Below, piece by piece: positions 16,702-23,915 of a stretch of DNA of 34,481 nt (position 1 is the first letter of the stretch; every line of letters starts with the position of its first letter). The DNA comes from CAZMCC01 sp964564695 (lineage in GTDB: Bacteria > Planctomycetota > Phycisphaerae > Phycisphaerales > UBA1924): assembly GCA_964564695.1 (NCBI GenBank), contig CAZMCC010000036.1, forward strand, positions 1 through 34,481, in the 5' to 3' direction. The position numbers and the translations under genes are program-made. The notes beneath the pieces are model-generated. The model ran no database searches. It saw nothing but the letters and a program-made list of their open reading frames with translations, and was not told the origin of the DNA.

Positions 16702-16908
16702 TCACTTGCCGAAGTCGATCCCGTGCGTTTTGGTGATCTGCTTGATGTAGAACGCTTTGACCCGACCCTTGTGGACGGGGAGGCTGATGTGCTTCTCTTC
16801 GCCGGGCTTGGCGAAGACGAAGTGCGAGCCGTTCGGTTGTCGTGCGAGCGTCCAGCCATGTGATGCGAGGATCCGGCGGATGTCAGCGAAGCGGACGTCG
16901 GAAGCCAT
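16702..16908 (-). CDS. hicA: HicA family mRNA-interferase toxin
   Basis: A 68-residue toxin of type II HicAB systems, a small dsRBD-fold ribonuclease that cleaves mRNA. The family pattern is intact: RRILASHGWTLARQPNGSHF with the catalytic His in GSHFVF, then ISLPVHKGRVKAFYIKQITK. Toxin first and antitoxin second is the usual hic order. It has a good sigma70 promoter (16951-16979) and repeated TCTGGC boxes in the leader. The ATG at 16908 has only a weak AGAAAGAG ahead of it. With hicB apparently damaged at its start, a functional toxin would be puzzling, so either hicB is still expressed or the toxin is silenced in another way. Confidence 0.88.
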   Translation of the reverse strand: MASDVRFADIRRILASHGWTLARQPNGSHFVFAKPGEEKHISLPVHKGRVKAFYIKQITKTHGIDFGK

Positions 16909-16926
16909 AGAGGCTCTTTCTCGTTG

Positions 16927-16947
16927 TCTGGCGTCCGGCCATCTGGC
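16927..16947. promoter_or_regulatory. Candidate hicAB operator, TCTGGC direct repeat
   Basis: TCTGGC occurs at 16927-16932 and 16942-16947 (15-base period), and GGCCAGATGGCC is palindromic on the minus strand. The site lies between the hicA -10 box and the start codon, where HicB repressors commonly bind. Confidence 0.3.
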
Positions 16948-16950
16948 CTC

Positions 16951-16979
16951 AGTATAGCAAACGATAGACGGAACAGCAA
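16951..16979 (-). promoter_or_regulatory. Sigma70-like promoter of hicAB
   Basis: Minus strand TTGCTG (16974-16979), a 17-base spacer and TATACT (16951-16956). It is one of the best consensus promoters in the window, in a locally AT-richer patch. Confidence 0.6.
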
Positions 16980-17022
16980 CCCTGTGAGAACAAGTACCTC
17001 CACTCGCTCGCGCTCGCGGCTC

Positions 17023-18066
17023 TTACCGCCAATCAATCACAACCTTCCCAAACTGCTCCCCCGTCTCCAGCCGCCCATACGCCTCGCCCGCCTTCTCCGC
17101 CGGGAACGTCGTGTCCACAACCGACTTGAGCGCCCCGGTCCGGAACAGGCTCGCCACCTCGGCGAACTCGGCCGCCGTCCCCATCGTCGAGCCCAGGATC
17201 CGCAGCTGGTTCCAGAAGATCCGCGCCAGGTCCGTGGTCGCGTCGGGCCCGCTCGTGCACCCGGGCGTCACATACGCCCCGCCGCGGGCGAGGCTCTTGA
17301 TGCACTTGATGTGCGTGGCCTTCCCCGTCGAGTCGACGGCCAGGTCCACTCCCCGCTTTCCCGACCAGTCGCGCACCTGCTTCGACCAGTCCTGCCCCTG
17401 GTCGAGCACCAGCAGGTCCGCCCCCAGCTCCTTCGCGCGGTCGAGCTTCCACTGGTGACGGCTCGTCACCGCCACCGGGCAAGAGAGCCGCTTGGCGATT
17501 CCCAGCGCCGCCACCGCCACGCCCCCGCCGATCCCCGTCACCAGCACGCTCTGACCGGCCCGCAGCCCCGCCTTCCCCAACATCATCGAGTACGCCGTCA
17601 GGAACGTGAGCCCGAACGCCGCGGCCTGCACCGGATCCGCGTCGCCCACCACGGCCAGGTTGTTCACCGGCGCCAGGAACTTCTCGCAGTGCGCCCCGTT
17701 GTGGTGCTCGCCCAAGAGCTCATAGTCCGGCGCAAGGCTCGACCCCGGTGGGTCGCCCGGCGACGCCGTGGCGTTCACCACACTCGCCGCATTCAGGATC
17801 ACCCGCTGCCCAACCCACGACGCGGGCGTTCCCGGCCCCACGGCCTCAACAACGCCGCACGCGTCCGACCCGCCGATCCGCGGATACGTGAGGTTCAGCC
17901 CCGGTACGCCCACGCCCACCCACAGGTCGAGGTGGTTGAGGGCGCTGGCCAGCGTCCGCACCAGCGCCTGCCCCGGCCCCGGCGCCGCGGGCTCGGCCCA
18001 GTCACGCGTGAACTTCACATTCGGGGCCACCGGCTTCCCGGACTGCACGACGACGGCTGCTCTCAT
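17023..18066 (-). CDS. MDR-superfamily oxidoreductase (zinc-free alcohol dehydrogenase/quinone reductase-like)
   Basis: A medium-chain dehydrogenase/reductase of 347 residues. The GroES-like N domain has ASALNHLDLWVGVGVPG and YPRIGGSDACGVVEAVGPG; the Rossmann domain has SVLVTGIGGGVAVAALGIAK followed by AVTSRHQWKLDRAKELGAD, for NAD(P)H binding. The usual catalytic zinc ligand Cys is Asn (NHLDLW), GHE is replaced by GSD, and the four-Cys structural zinc loop is absent, so a zinc-free NADPH reductase is more likely than a classical alcohol dehydrogenase. The start at ATG 18066 has a -10 hexamer 6 bases before it. It ends next to the hicA promoter, and its 3' end is partly duplicated beyond hicB. 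The metallo-hydrolase upstream is separately promoted. Confidence 0.88.
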   Translation of the reverse strand: MRAAVVVQSGKPVAPNVKFTRDWAEPAAPGPGQALVRTLASALNHLDLWVGVGVPGLNLTYPRIGGSDACGVVEAVGPGTPASWVGQRVILNAASVVNATASPGDPPGSSLAPDYELLGEHHNGAHCEKFLAPVNNLAVVGDADPVQAAAFGLTFLTAYSMMLGKAGLRAGQSVLVTGIGGGVAVAALGIAKRLSCPVAVTSRHQWKLDRAKELGADLLVLDQGQDWSKQVRDWSGKRGVDLAVDSTGKATHIKCIKSLARGGAYVTPGCTSGPDATTDLARIFWNQLRILGSTMGTAAEFAEVASLFRTGALKSVVDTTFPAEKAGEAYGRLETGEQFGKVVIDWR

Positions 18067-18072
18067 GCGCGG

Positions 18073-18078
18073 AGCATA
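18073..18078 (-). promoter_or_regulatory. -10-like hexamer of the MDR oxidoreductase, leaderless spacing
   Basis: TATGCT on the minus strand ends 6 bases before ATG 18066; no Shine-Dalgarno sequence is present. Confidence 0.4.
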
Positions 18079-18099
18079 CCCGCTGCCCCCCCGCCCGGC

Positions 18100-18840
18100 T
18101 CACCCGCGCACATACGGGTTGCTCACCCGCTCGCGCCCGATCGTCGTCTCCGACCCGTGTCCGCTGAGCACACGCGTCGCGTTCGGCAGGGTGTACAGTT
18201 TCTCGCGGATCGACTTCATGAGCGTCGCGTGGTCGCTTCCCGGGAAGTCCGTGCGCCCCACGCTCCCCGCAAAGAGCGCATCGCCCGAGAGCACCACCCC
18301 GGCGCCCTCGTTCCACAGCGCGATGCTCCCCGGCGAGTGCCCCGGCGTGTGCAGCACATGCCACGTCGTCGGCCCCAGCGACAGCGTTTCACCCCCCTCC
18401 AGCAGCCGATCCGGCCCCGGCGCCGTGACCGACTCCCCGCTATACGCCGAAAGGTTCAGAACCGGGTCATTCAGCCACCGCTGCTCGGCCGAGTGAATCC
18501 ACACCGGCACCCCCGGAAACGCCTGCCGCACCTCGCCGATCCCCGCGATGTGATCCACGTGTGCGTGCGTCAAAACGACCGCCTCGGGCGTCAATCCCCG
18601 GCTCCGAACTGCCCCGATCAGCAGCCCCGGCTCGAACCCCGCGTCGACAATCCAGCACGCCTTGGGATCGTTTGTGCCGATGTTTATCGGCCAAACGACG
18701 TAGCAGTTCGTTTGGTACGGCCCCGAAGCAAACCCCTCGATCCCCACGCCCCCGGGCGATTTCCGCGCCCCTTCCGGACCCCCGGCTCCCCCAGTGATCT
18801 CCCCGGAATCCGCGCCCCGAAGTACCCGAGCAGTGTTCAT
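18100..18840 (-). CDS. Metallo-beta-lactamase-fold hydrolase (glyoxalase II-like)
   Basis: An MBL-fold hydrolase of 246 residues. Metal ligands are all visible: THAHVDH (the HxHxDH motif, one residue of which ligates each site), the downstream His in HVLHTPGHSPGS, the bridging Asp in VVLSGDALFAGSVGRTDFPG, and the last His in VLSGHGSETTIGRE. The GSxGRTDFPG segment is characteristic of the YcbL/glyoxalase II-like group that hydrolyses S-lactoylglutathione-type or other thioesters; the substrate cannot be fixed here. GPYQTNCYVV is the typical domain start, preceded by a Gly-rich tail of about 40 residues. A -10 hexamer 6 bases upstream supports ATG 18840. It is divergent from the membrane protein gene at 18940. 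Confidence 0.9.
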   Translation of the reverse strand: MNTARVLRGADSGEITGGAGGPEGARKSPGGVGIEGFASGPYQTNCYVVWPINIGTNDPKACWIVDAGFEPGLLIGAVRSRGLTPEAVVLTHAHVDHIAGIGEVRQAFPGVPVWIHSAEQRWLNDPVLNLSAYSGESVTAPGPDRLLEGGETLSLGPTTWHVLHTPGHSPGSIALWNEGAGVVLSGDALFAGSVGRTDFPGSDHATLMKSIREKLYTLPNATRVLSGHGSETTIGRERVSNPYVRG

Positions 18841-18846
18841 GGGGTC

Positions 18847-18852
18847 ATACTA
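18847..18852 (-). promoter_or_regulatory. -10-like hexamer of the MBL-fold gene, leaderless spacing
   Basis: TAGTAT on the minus strand ends 6 bases before ATG 18840. Confidence 0.4.
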
Positions 18853-18939
18853 GAGTTGGAACCACCCGGCCCCACGCGACGGAACGCGAAAGGTCCGGAC
18901 CGGTAATCTGGGCTACAGCGGCGCCTCGGAGGACCGCAC

Positions 18940-20022
18940 ATGACACGGAACTCGGCCATGACATCGCCCAACGGCACCCCCCATCCCCCTCACTCGGCAG
19001 CGTCCATCTCCGCCAGCATCTCCGAGCCCGCTCGGATCGGCGGTCCCCGCCGGCGCCCGGGCCTGTTCATGGGCATGCTGATCGACGTCGGCTGGCTGCT
19101 GTTCATCAGCCTCATCCTCATCGTCACCGGCACCGGCGTCTTCGGGCAGGCCCCCGACATGGCCTCGGTCAACCGCGAACTGGCCGGCTATGTCGGCCTC
19201 GTCCTCGTCTTCGCCATCGCCCCGGTCACCGTCCGCCTCCGGCGCCAGTCTCGCTCCGCCGGGGCCCTTGCCTCGCGGATCGAGATGCTCACCGCCTCCA
19301 TGCGGACCATCGCCGACCAGGCCGGCCTCAGCGACGACGCCCGGCGCGTGCTCAACCGCTCGACCGAGCGTGAACTCCTCTGCCGTTCGATCGAGCAGGA
19401 CATCGGCAACCAGGACTGGGACGCCGGCCTCGTGCTCTGCAGCGAGCTCGCCGACCGCTTCGGCTACCGTGCCGAGGCCGAGAGCTTCCGGGCCCGCATC
19501 GAAGCCGCCCGCTCGCAGGTCCAGGACCGGCGCATCTTCGAGGCCATCGGCGGGCTCGACAGCCTCATCGTGCAGCGTCGCTGGGACGACGCTCTCCGCG
19601 AAGCCGGTCGCATCCGTCGCCTCTTCCCGGATTCGCCGCGGACCGAGACGCTCCGCATGCGTGTCGACCAGGCCCGCATGATCTACAAGCAGGACATCGC
19701 CAAGCGCTTCCGCGAGGCCGCCGAAGCGAACCACCACGACGAGGCCATGGAGCTGCTCAAGGAGCTCGACCTCAACCTCTCCCCCGACGAAGCCGAGCCG
19801 CTCAAGGACATCGCCAAGGGCGTCATCGCCCGCACACGCGAGCGTCTGGGCGAGCAGTTCAAGACGGCCGTGCACGACCGCCAGTGGCCCCTCGCCCAGG
19901 CCATCGGCCGACGCATCATGTCCGAGTTCCCCAACACCCGCATGGCCCAGGAAGTCCGCCAGGTCCTCGAAGGCCTCGCCCACCGCGGCAGCGCGACGGC
20001 GACGGCGGAATCCAACGCCTAG
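18940..20022 (+). CDS. Two-helix membrane protein with helical (TPR-like) repeats
   Basis: Not recognised as a named family. It has 360 residues: a Ser/Pro-rich N-terminal tail, two transmembrane helices (about 43-70, FMGMLIDVGWLLFISLILIV; and 84-102, YVGLVLVFAIAPVTV), then about 250 cytoplasmic residues of amphipathic helices. Repeated patterns of the type W-DAL-A-L---FP-S--A (NQDWDAGLVLCSELADRFG, QRRWDDALREAGRIRRLFP, NHHDEAMELLKELDLNL, DRQWPLAQAIGRRIMSEFP) indicate TPR-like repeats, suggesting a membrane scaffold. ATG 18940 has GGAGG 7 bases upstream. The final residues (ATATAESNA) are disordered. A large inverted repeat follows immediately after the stop. Confidence 0.78.
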   Translation: MTRNSAMTSPNGTPHPPHSAASISASISEPARIGGPRRRPGLFMGMLIDVGWLLFISLILIVTGTGVFGQAPDMASVNRELAGYVGLVLVFAIAPVTVRLRRQSRSAGALASRIEMLTASMRTIADQAGLSDDARRVLNRSTERELLCRSIEQDIGNQDWDAGLVLCSELADRFGYRAEAESFRARIEAARSQVQDRRIFEAIGGLDSLIVQRRWDDALREAGRIRRLFPDSPRTETLRMRVDQARMIYKQDIAKRFREAAEANHHDEAMELLKELDLNLSPDEAEPLKDIAKGVIARTRERLGEQFKTAVHDRQWPLAQAIGRRIMSEFPNTRMAQEVRQVLEGLAHRGSATATAESNA

Positions 20023-20026
20023 GTCG

Positions 20027-20208
20027 GAGGTACGCGGAGGACGCGGAGAGCGCGGAGGAACGCGGAGACCGGCAAAGAAGAGGATTGGATTGAAAGCGAT
20101 GAGCACACGGCTCCTTGCTTCAATCCAATCCTCTTCAGCGTTTTTCCTCTCTCGCCCTCTGCCTTCTCTCCGCGTCCCTCCGCGCTCTCCGCGTCCTCCG
20201 CGTTCCTC
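20027..20208. repeat. Nested inverted repeat with CGCGGAG-type tandem motif
   Basis: Outer arms 20027-20068 and 20167-20208 pair over 42 bases with two mismatches. They are built of tandem ACGCGGAG/GCGCGGAG units. Inside, a second perfect 18-base pair of arms (20077-20094 and 20119-20136) surrounds a 24-base loop. The whole fold lies between the membrane protein and the CbrC-like gene, with no open frame that I trust. It resembles a MITE or dispersed intergenic repeat; it could also serve as a terminator (TTTTT at 20141-20145). Confidence 0.8.
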
Positions 20209-20233
20209 TTCATCCGCCGCGGCCTCGGGCTTG

Positions 20234-20239
20234 TACACT
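20234..20239 (+). promoter_or_regulatory. -10-like hexamer of the CbrC-like gene, leaderless spacing
   Basis: TACACT ends 6 bases before ATG 20246. The spacer CGGCCC is identical to that of thyX. Confidence 0.45.
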
Positions 20240-20245
20240 CGGCCC

Positions 20246-20794
20246 ATGCCCGACAAGCTCCCCACCTTCAAATACCACCCCGACCCCCTCGCCACCGGCT
20301 CCGTCGAGCGGTCGAAAACCGTCTGCGCCTGCTGCAACAAAGCCCGCGGCCACATCTACACCGGCCCCGTCTATTCCGAAGAGTCCTACGACGACTGCCT
20401 CTGCCCCTGGTGCATCGCCGACGGCTCCGCCCACAAGAAGCTCGGCGTCGAGTTCCACGACGGCGCCGGCGTCGGCGGCGGCGGTGAATGGGACGAAGTC
20501 CCCGACAGCGTCGTTGACGAGATCACCCAGCGCACCCCCGGCTTCAGCGCCTGGCAGCAGGAGCAGTGGTGGACCCACTGTAACGACGCCGCCCAGTTCA
20601 TCGGGCGCGCCGGCCACGACGAAGTCCTCAAGGCCGGCCCCAAGGCCGTCGCGATCATCAAGCAGAACGCCGGCATCCCCGACGAGGAGTGGGACGACTT
20701 CTTCGAATCCCTCGACAAGGAAACCAGCCCCACGGCGTATCTCTTCAAGTGCGCCAAGTGCGGCCAGATCGGCGGTTACACGGACATGGATTGA
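20246..20794 (+). CDS. CbrC family protein (UPF0167)
   Basis: A 182-residue cytoplasmic protein of the CbrC/UPF0167 family, whose E. coli member was linked to colicin E2 tolerance; the biochemical role is unknown. Family features: LPTFKYHPDPLATGS at the N terminus, a first Cys cluster KTVCACCNKARG with YTGPVYSEE, a second CLCPWCIADGSAHKK, the PGFSAWQQEQWWTHCND segment, and a final pair in YLFKCAKCGQIGGYTDMD. The Cys pairs suggest one or two metal-binding knuckles. The frame is open upstream through the inverted repeat, but the family N terminus and the -10 hexamer fix ATG 20246. Monocistronic, followed by a convergent gene after 36 bases. Confidence 0.88.
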   Translation: MPDKLPTFKYHPDPLATGSVERSKTVCACCNKARGHIYTGPVYSEESYDDCLCPWCIADGSAHKKLGVEFHDGAGVGGGGEWDEVPDSVVDEITQRTPGFSAWQQEQWWTHCNDAAQFIGRAGHDEVLKAGPKAVAIIKQNAGIPDEEWDDFFESLDKETSPTAYLFKCAKCGQIGGYTDMD

Positions 20795-20830
20795 CCCTGA
20801 GGACCGTGGGATCGACCTCGCGGAAGGTGG

Positions 20831-21658
20831 TCAGGAGGTCAGGCGAGCGGCGGGGACGGCTTCGCCCGGCGCGCGGTTCGACGCCAGGTGCACGATCCGA
20901 GCGCGCGGTGCCGCGTACCGGTAGCACCGCATCTGCTCGATCTGCGAGAGCATGTGGTCGCGGAGTTGGATGAAGACGGCCGCCGCGATAAACCGCTCGG
21001 GAAGCACAACGCCGTCGAGCGCGACGGCCGTCAGGCGGTCGATTTCGCGCCCGGCCGCCGCGATCCCCGATCCGATCACCAGCGGAAGTTTGGCCGCGTG
21101 CGGCGCCAGCGTGTCGTGGAGACTGCGCTCCAACTCGTGGTACCGGCTGGGATAATCACCCTTGCGTCGCTCGACGATGCTCAGTTCGAGGAGCCGTTCG
21201 AGCTTGCACTGTGCCTCGGCGAGCGCGTCGCAGATCTGCCTGATCGCCGCGGCTGACCCATTCCAGCCCGCCGTTTCAATCAGTTCCCGCTCCAGGGCGA
21301 AAAGGCAGTGGTGGATGAGCAGCGACGCCGTGGTCTCGGCCTCGAACTTGTGGCGGCTCGGTGTCACAGCCCACTTGCGAACTTCGCACTCGCAGCCGGT
21401 CGCCGCGCGGCTCAGCGCGCTAGAGGCGACATGCATCGGCATGTACCCGTGCTCATCGGCGTAGCAGGCGATCGCGTGGTCCGACTCGGGTGGAAGCGAC
21501 AGCTGACCGTCATAGCTCCGTGCGGCTTCGATGCGCCAGAACTTCTCGCACGCGCCAACCAAGGGCCAATACTGAGAGCGAACGTGGTGCACGAGCTCGA
21601 CGAGCATGCGATCTCGGTTGCGGCGTTCCATCCATCCGAAGATACGAGGTGTGGACAT
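20831..21658 (-). CDS. Hypothetical protein, helical
   Basis: Not recognised. About 275 residues, predicted mostly alpha-helical from its composition, with no signal peptide or transmembrane segment. Notable features: an N-terminal MERRNRDRMLVELVHHVRSQ helix, several Cys/His residues (CECEVRKWAV, LLIHHCLFALERELIE), and a late RFIAAAVFIQLRDHMLSQIEQMRCYRY helix. It does not look like a transposase or a known toxin. I chose ATG 21658 (MSTPRIFGW) because GATATT ends 6 bases upstream, as at other genes here; an in-frame start at 21709 would add 17 residues. Coding context and length make it likely real, though its codon use is less GC3-extreme than its neighbours, so recent acquisition is possible. 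Confidence 0.65.
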   Translation of the reverse strand: MSTPRIFGWMERRNRDRMLVELVHHVRSQYWPLVGACEKFWRIEAARSYDGQLSLPPESDHAIACYADEHGYMPMHVASSALSRAATGCECEVRKWAVTPSRHKFEAETTASLLIHHCLFALERELIETAGWNGSAAAIRQICDALAEAQCKLERLLELSIVERRKGDYPSRYHELERSLHDTLAPHAAKLPLVIGSGIAAAGREIDRLTAVALDGVVLPERFIAAAVFIQLRDHMLSQIEQMRCYRYAAPRARIVHLASNRAPGEAVPAARLTS

Positions 21659-21664
21659 ATTCGC

Positions 21665-21670
21665 AATATC
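21665..21670 (-). promoter_or_regulatory. -10-like hexamer of the hypothetical gene, leaderless spacing
   Basis: GATATT on the minus strand ends 6 bases before ATG 21658. The match to TAnnnT is weaker than for the other genes. Confidence 0.3.
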
Positions 21671-21809
21671 ACTCCGGATGGGTGATTCGCCCACGTTTAC
21701 ACAGATCAATGTCGCGCAAAGCTCGATCGGGCCGGCGTCGGGAGTCGAGCGCCATCAATCGCGAGCCTGAGCAGTGCATGTCCCCCCCAAACGGGCGGCG
21801 ACACTGCAA

Positions 21810-22811
21810 TCACGCCGGCGCAAACAGCGCCGTCGACAGATACCGCTCCCCGAACGAGCACGCGATCGTCACGATCCGCTTGCCCTTGTACTCCGGCAGC
21901 GCCGCGAGCCGTGCCGCCACGCACACATTCGCGCCCGTCGAGATCCCGCCCAGAATCCCCTCTTCGCGGGCCACGCGGCGCGACCACTCGAACGCCTCGT
22001 CGTTGCTCACCTTCTCGATGCCGTTGAGCAGCGTTGTGTCGAGGTTCCGCGGGATGAACCCCGCGCCGATGCCCTGGATCTTGTGCAGCCCCGGCGCACC
22101 GCCCGAGATCACCGGCGACGCGTCGGGCTCGACCGCGATCGCCTTGAACGCCGGGTTCCGCGGGCGGATGAACCGCGTCACGCCCGTGATCGTGCCTCCC
22201 GTGCCCACGCCCGACACGAGAGCGTCGACCTTGCCCCCCGTGTCCGCCCAGATCTCCGGGCCCGTCGTCATCTCGTGGATCGCCGGGTTCGCCGGGTTAT
22301 CAAACTGCTGCGGCATCCACGCGTCTGGCGTGCTCGCGACCAGCTCGTCGGCCTTGGCGATCGCCCCCCTCATCCCCTTCTCCGCGGGCGTGAGCACCAG
22401 CCCGGCCCCCAGGTGCTTGAGCAGCGCCCGCCGCTCGAGGCTCATCGACTCGGGCATGGTCAAGGTGAGGCGGTATCCGCGGGCCGCGCAAACGAACGCC
22501 AGCGCGATCCCCGTGTTCCCGCTCGTGGGCTCGATGATGTGCGAGCCCGGGTCATCGGGACTCCTGGCCCCCTTGGGCCGGATCACGCCGCGGTGCTCGG
22601 CGTCGTCGATCATCGCCCGCCCGATACGGTCCTTGACGCTCCCCGCGGGGTTGTCGAACTCGAGCTTGAGCAGCACCTCGGCGCCGCCCGCCGGCACCAC
22701 GCGGTTCAGGCGCACCAGCGCCGTGTTCCCCACGGATTCAACGATGTTCGAGAACGTCCGCTTGAACACGGGCCAGTTGGCGGGATCGATCGGGGCCATC
22801 GGCGTGGGCAT
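21810..22811 (-). CDS. cysK: Cysteine synthase (O-acetylserine sulfhydrylase family)
   Basis: A PLP-dependent enzyme making cysteine from O-acetylserine and sulfide, cytoplasmic, 333 residues. The Schiff-base lysine is Lys60 in NPAGSVKDRIG; the substrate loop is PTSGNTGIALA; the phosphate-binding loop is VSGVGTGGTITGV; and the C-terminal region has GISTGANV. The insert around residues 80-88 (KGARSPDDPGS) is slightly longer than in E. coli CysK. It is the last gene of a probable operon with two rhodanese-fold lipoproteins (45-base gap), which ties it to sulfur handling. GGAG lies about 9 bases before ATG 22811. A cystathionine beta-synthase core or CysM is less likely because no CBS domain follows and the length fits CysK. 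Confidence 0.92.
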   Translation of the reverse strand: MPTPMAPIDPANWPVFKRTFSNIVESVGNTALVRLNRVVPAGGAEVLLKLEFDNPAGSVKDRIGRAMIDDAEHRGVIRPKGARSPDDPGSHIIEPTSGNTGIALAFVCAARGYRLTLTMPESMSLERRALLKHLGAGLVLTPAEKGMRGAIAKADELVASTPDAWMPQQFDNPANPAIHEMTTGPEIWADTGGKVDALVSGVGTGGTITGVTRFIRPRNPAFKAIAVEPDASPVISGGAPGLHKIQGIGAGFIPRNLDTTLLNGIEKVSNDEAFEWSRRVAREEGILGGISTGANVCVAARLAALPEYKGKRIVTIACSFGERYLSTALFAPA

Positions 22812-22825
22812 GATGCTCTTCTCCA

Positions 22826-22853
22826 GTGCGTGTGCGTGTGTTCGTGTGTGTGT
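22826..22853. repeat. GT-rich simple repeat between rhodanese and cysK genes
   Basis: Runs of TGTG/CGTG occupy most of the 45-base gap ahead of cysK. It may be slippage-prone; no other function is visible. Confidence 0.6.
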
Positions 22854-22856
22854 CCG

Positions 22857-23366
22857 TCAGCGTGGCCCGCCCTGCTCGCCCCCAACGACGGGCATCCCGT
22901 TCTTCTTCCACGCATCGAGCCCCTCGTAGAACACCTGGATGTTCTCGTACCCGGTGTTCATCATCCGAAGCGCGAGCGCCTCGGCCGAGGCCGACTCCGG
23001 CCCGTCGGCGTACACGACGATGGTGTCGTACTCGACGAGCCCCGGCTCGGTCTCGCCGTGCTTGCCGCTGAAGTGGCTGATCGAGAAGTTCTTCGCTCCC
23101 GGGATATGCCCCGTCTCGAACGCCGCCGGTCCACGCGCATCGACCAGCAGCGCGGCCCCCGGTTCGTTCCGCTGCACCAGCGATCGCACTTCCGGAAGCG
23201 AGATCCACAGCGGCGTCGGCGTTGCCGCCGGGGTCGCGTTCTCGTTGACGTTCTTCGAGCAGCCCGCGACCACGCCGCCCAGGCCCAGCAGCACGCCCGC
23301 CATCACAGGAACGAATCGCCGGCTGAGCATCACGCGGGGGTGCATGCGGTTGGTCCTTGGCGTCAC
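22857..23366 (-). CDS. Rhodanese-fold lipoprotein lacking the catalytic Cys (second of a tandem pair)
   Basis: A 169-residue lipoprotein with one rhodanese domain. The signal ends in VVAGC, lipidation at that Cys. The domain is clear (LLVDARGPAAFETGHIPGAKNFS, then GYENIQVFYEGLDAWKKNGMPV), but the active-site loop, normally VVYC-x-x-G-x-(R/E), reads VVYADGPESASA, with Ala for the sulfur-carrying Cys. Sulfurtransferase activity is therefore not expected; a binding or structural role is more likely. It is paralogous to the adjacent gene at 23363-23866 and overlaps its stop as GTGA, implying coupled translation; the GTG start at 23366 is chosen for that reason (ATG 23345 is an alternative). Cysteine synthase follows downstream. 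Confidence 0.85.
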   Translation of the reverse strand: MTPRTNRMHPRVMLSRRFVPVMAGVLLGLGGVVAGCSKNVNENATPAATPTPLWISLPEVRSLVQRNEPGAALLVDARGPAAFETGHIPGAKNFSISHFSGKHGETEPGLVEYDTIVVYADGPESASAEALALRMMNTGYENIQVFYEGLDAWKKNGMPVVGGEQGGPR

Positions 23367-23866
23367 TTCTTCGCCGGGGCTTCCGCGCCCGGGGGAGTGG
23401 GGGGGGTCGGCGGCGTCTCAAGCGCTTCCACGGGCATCCCCGCCCGCTTCCACGCGTCCATCCCCTCGAAGAACGCCCGCACGTTGTCGTACCCCGTGCT
23501 CATCATCCGCAACGCAACTCCGCTGGTGGACCCGGAGCCCGGGTTGTCGCCGTAGACGACGATGGTGTCGTACGACTCGAGCGCGGGATCGGTCTCGCCG
23601 TACTTCCCGCTGAACTTCGACACCGAAAAGCTCACGGCCCCGGGGATATGCCCCGCGGCGTACGCCTTGGGCCCCCGCGCGTCGGCGATCAGGTAGCTCG
23701 TCTTGTCCTTGCTCTCGGTCAGGGCCCGAACCTCGGCGAGGGTGATCACCGAACGATCCACGTCCTTCTGGCTGAATTCCTTGTTGCAGCCGGTCAGCAA
23801 CGTCGCCGCCGCACCGAGCGCAAGAGCCGCGACAGGCAAGAGTCGTGAGTGGGGGTTGGGAATCAT
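23363..23866 (-). CDS. Rhodanese-fold lipoprotein lacking the catalytic Cys (first of a tandem pair)
   Basis: A 167-residue lipoprotein: signal peptide to LLTGC (lipidated Cys near residue 27), then one rhodanese domain (YLIADARGPKAYAAGHIPGA, VSKFSGKYGETDPALESYDT, GYDNVRAFFEGMDAWKRAGMPV) and a Pro-rich tail. The catalytic loop is VVYGDNPGSGST, with Gly where the persulfide-forming Cys should be. The same region in its neighbour has Ala, so the loss is shared or independent but complete in both. It heads the operon (this gene, its paralogue, cysK); TACGCT ends 6 bases before ATG 23866. It is divergent from the DsbD-N-like gene across 49 bases. Confidence 0.85.
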   Translation of the reverse strand: MIPNPHSRLLPVAALALGAAATLLTGCNKEFSQKDVDRSVITLAEVRALTESKDKTSYLIADARGPKAYAAGHIPGAVSFSVSKFSGKYGETDPALESYDTIVVYGDNPGSGSTSGVALRMMSTGYDNVRAFFEGMDAWKRAGMPVEALETPPTPPTPPGAEAPAKK

Positions 23867-23872
23867 GGGTCA

Positions 23873-23878
23873 AGCGTA
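23873..23878 (-). promoter_or_regulatory. -10-like hexamer of the rhodanese/cysK operon, leaderless spacing
   Basis: TACGCT on the minus strand ends 6 bases before ATG 23866, identical in sequence to the hexamer ahead of 31019. Confidence 0.4.
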
Positions 23879-23915
23879 CCCTCACTGCGCGCCCACGGAT
23901 CCGGAGCAATCGAGC

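Noticed and set aside
18885..18898. Possible further REP copy (GCGAAAGGTCCGGACC)
   Set aside because: Only half of the stem and a shifted loop match; no second arm, so chance similarity is likely.
20027..20208. CRISPR-like array
   Set aside because: The CGCGGAG units are short, adjacent and arranged as inverted arms without unique spacers; no cas genes are nearby.
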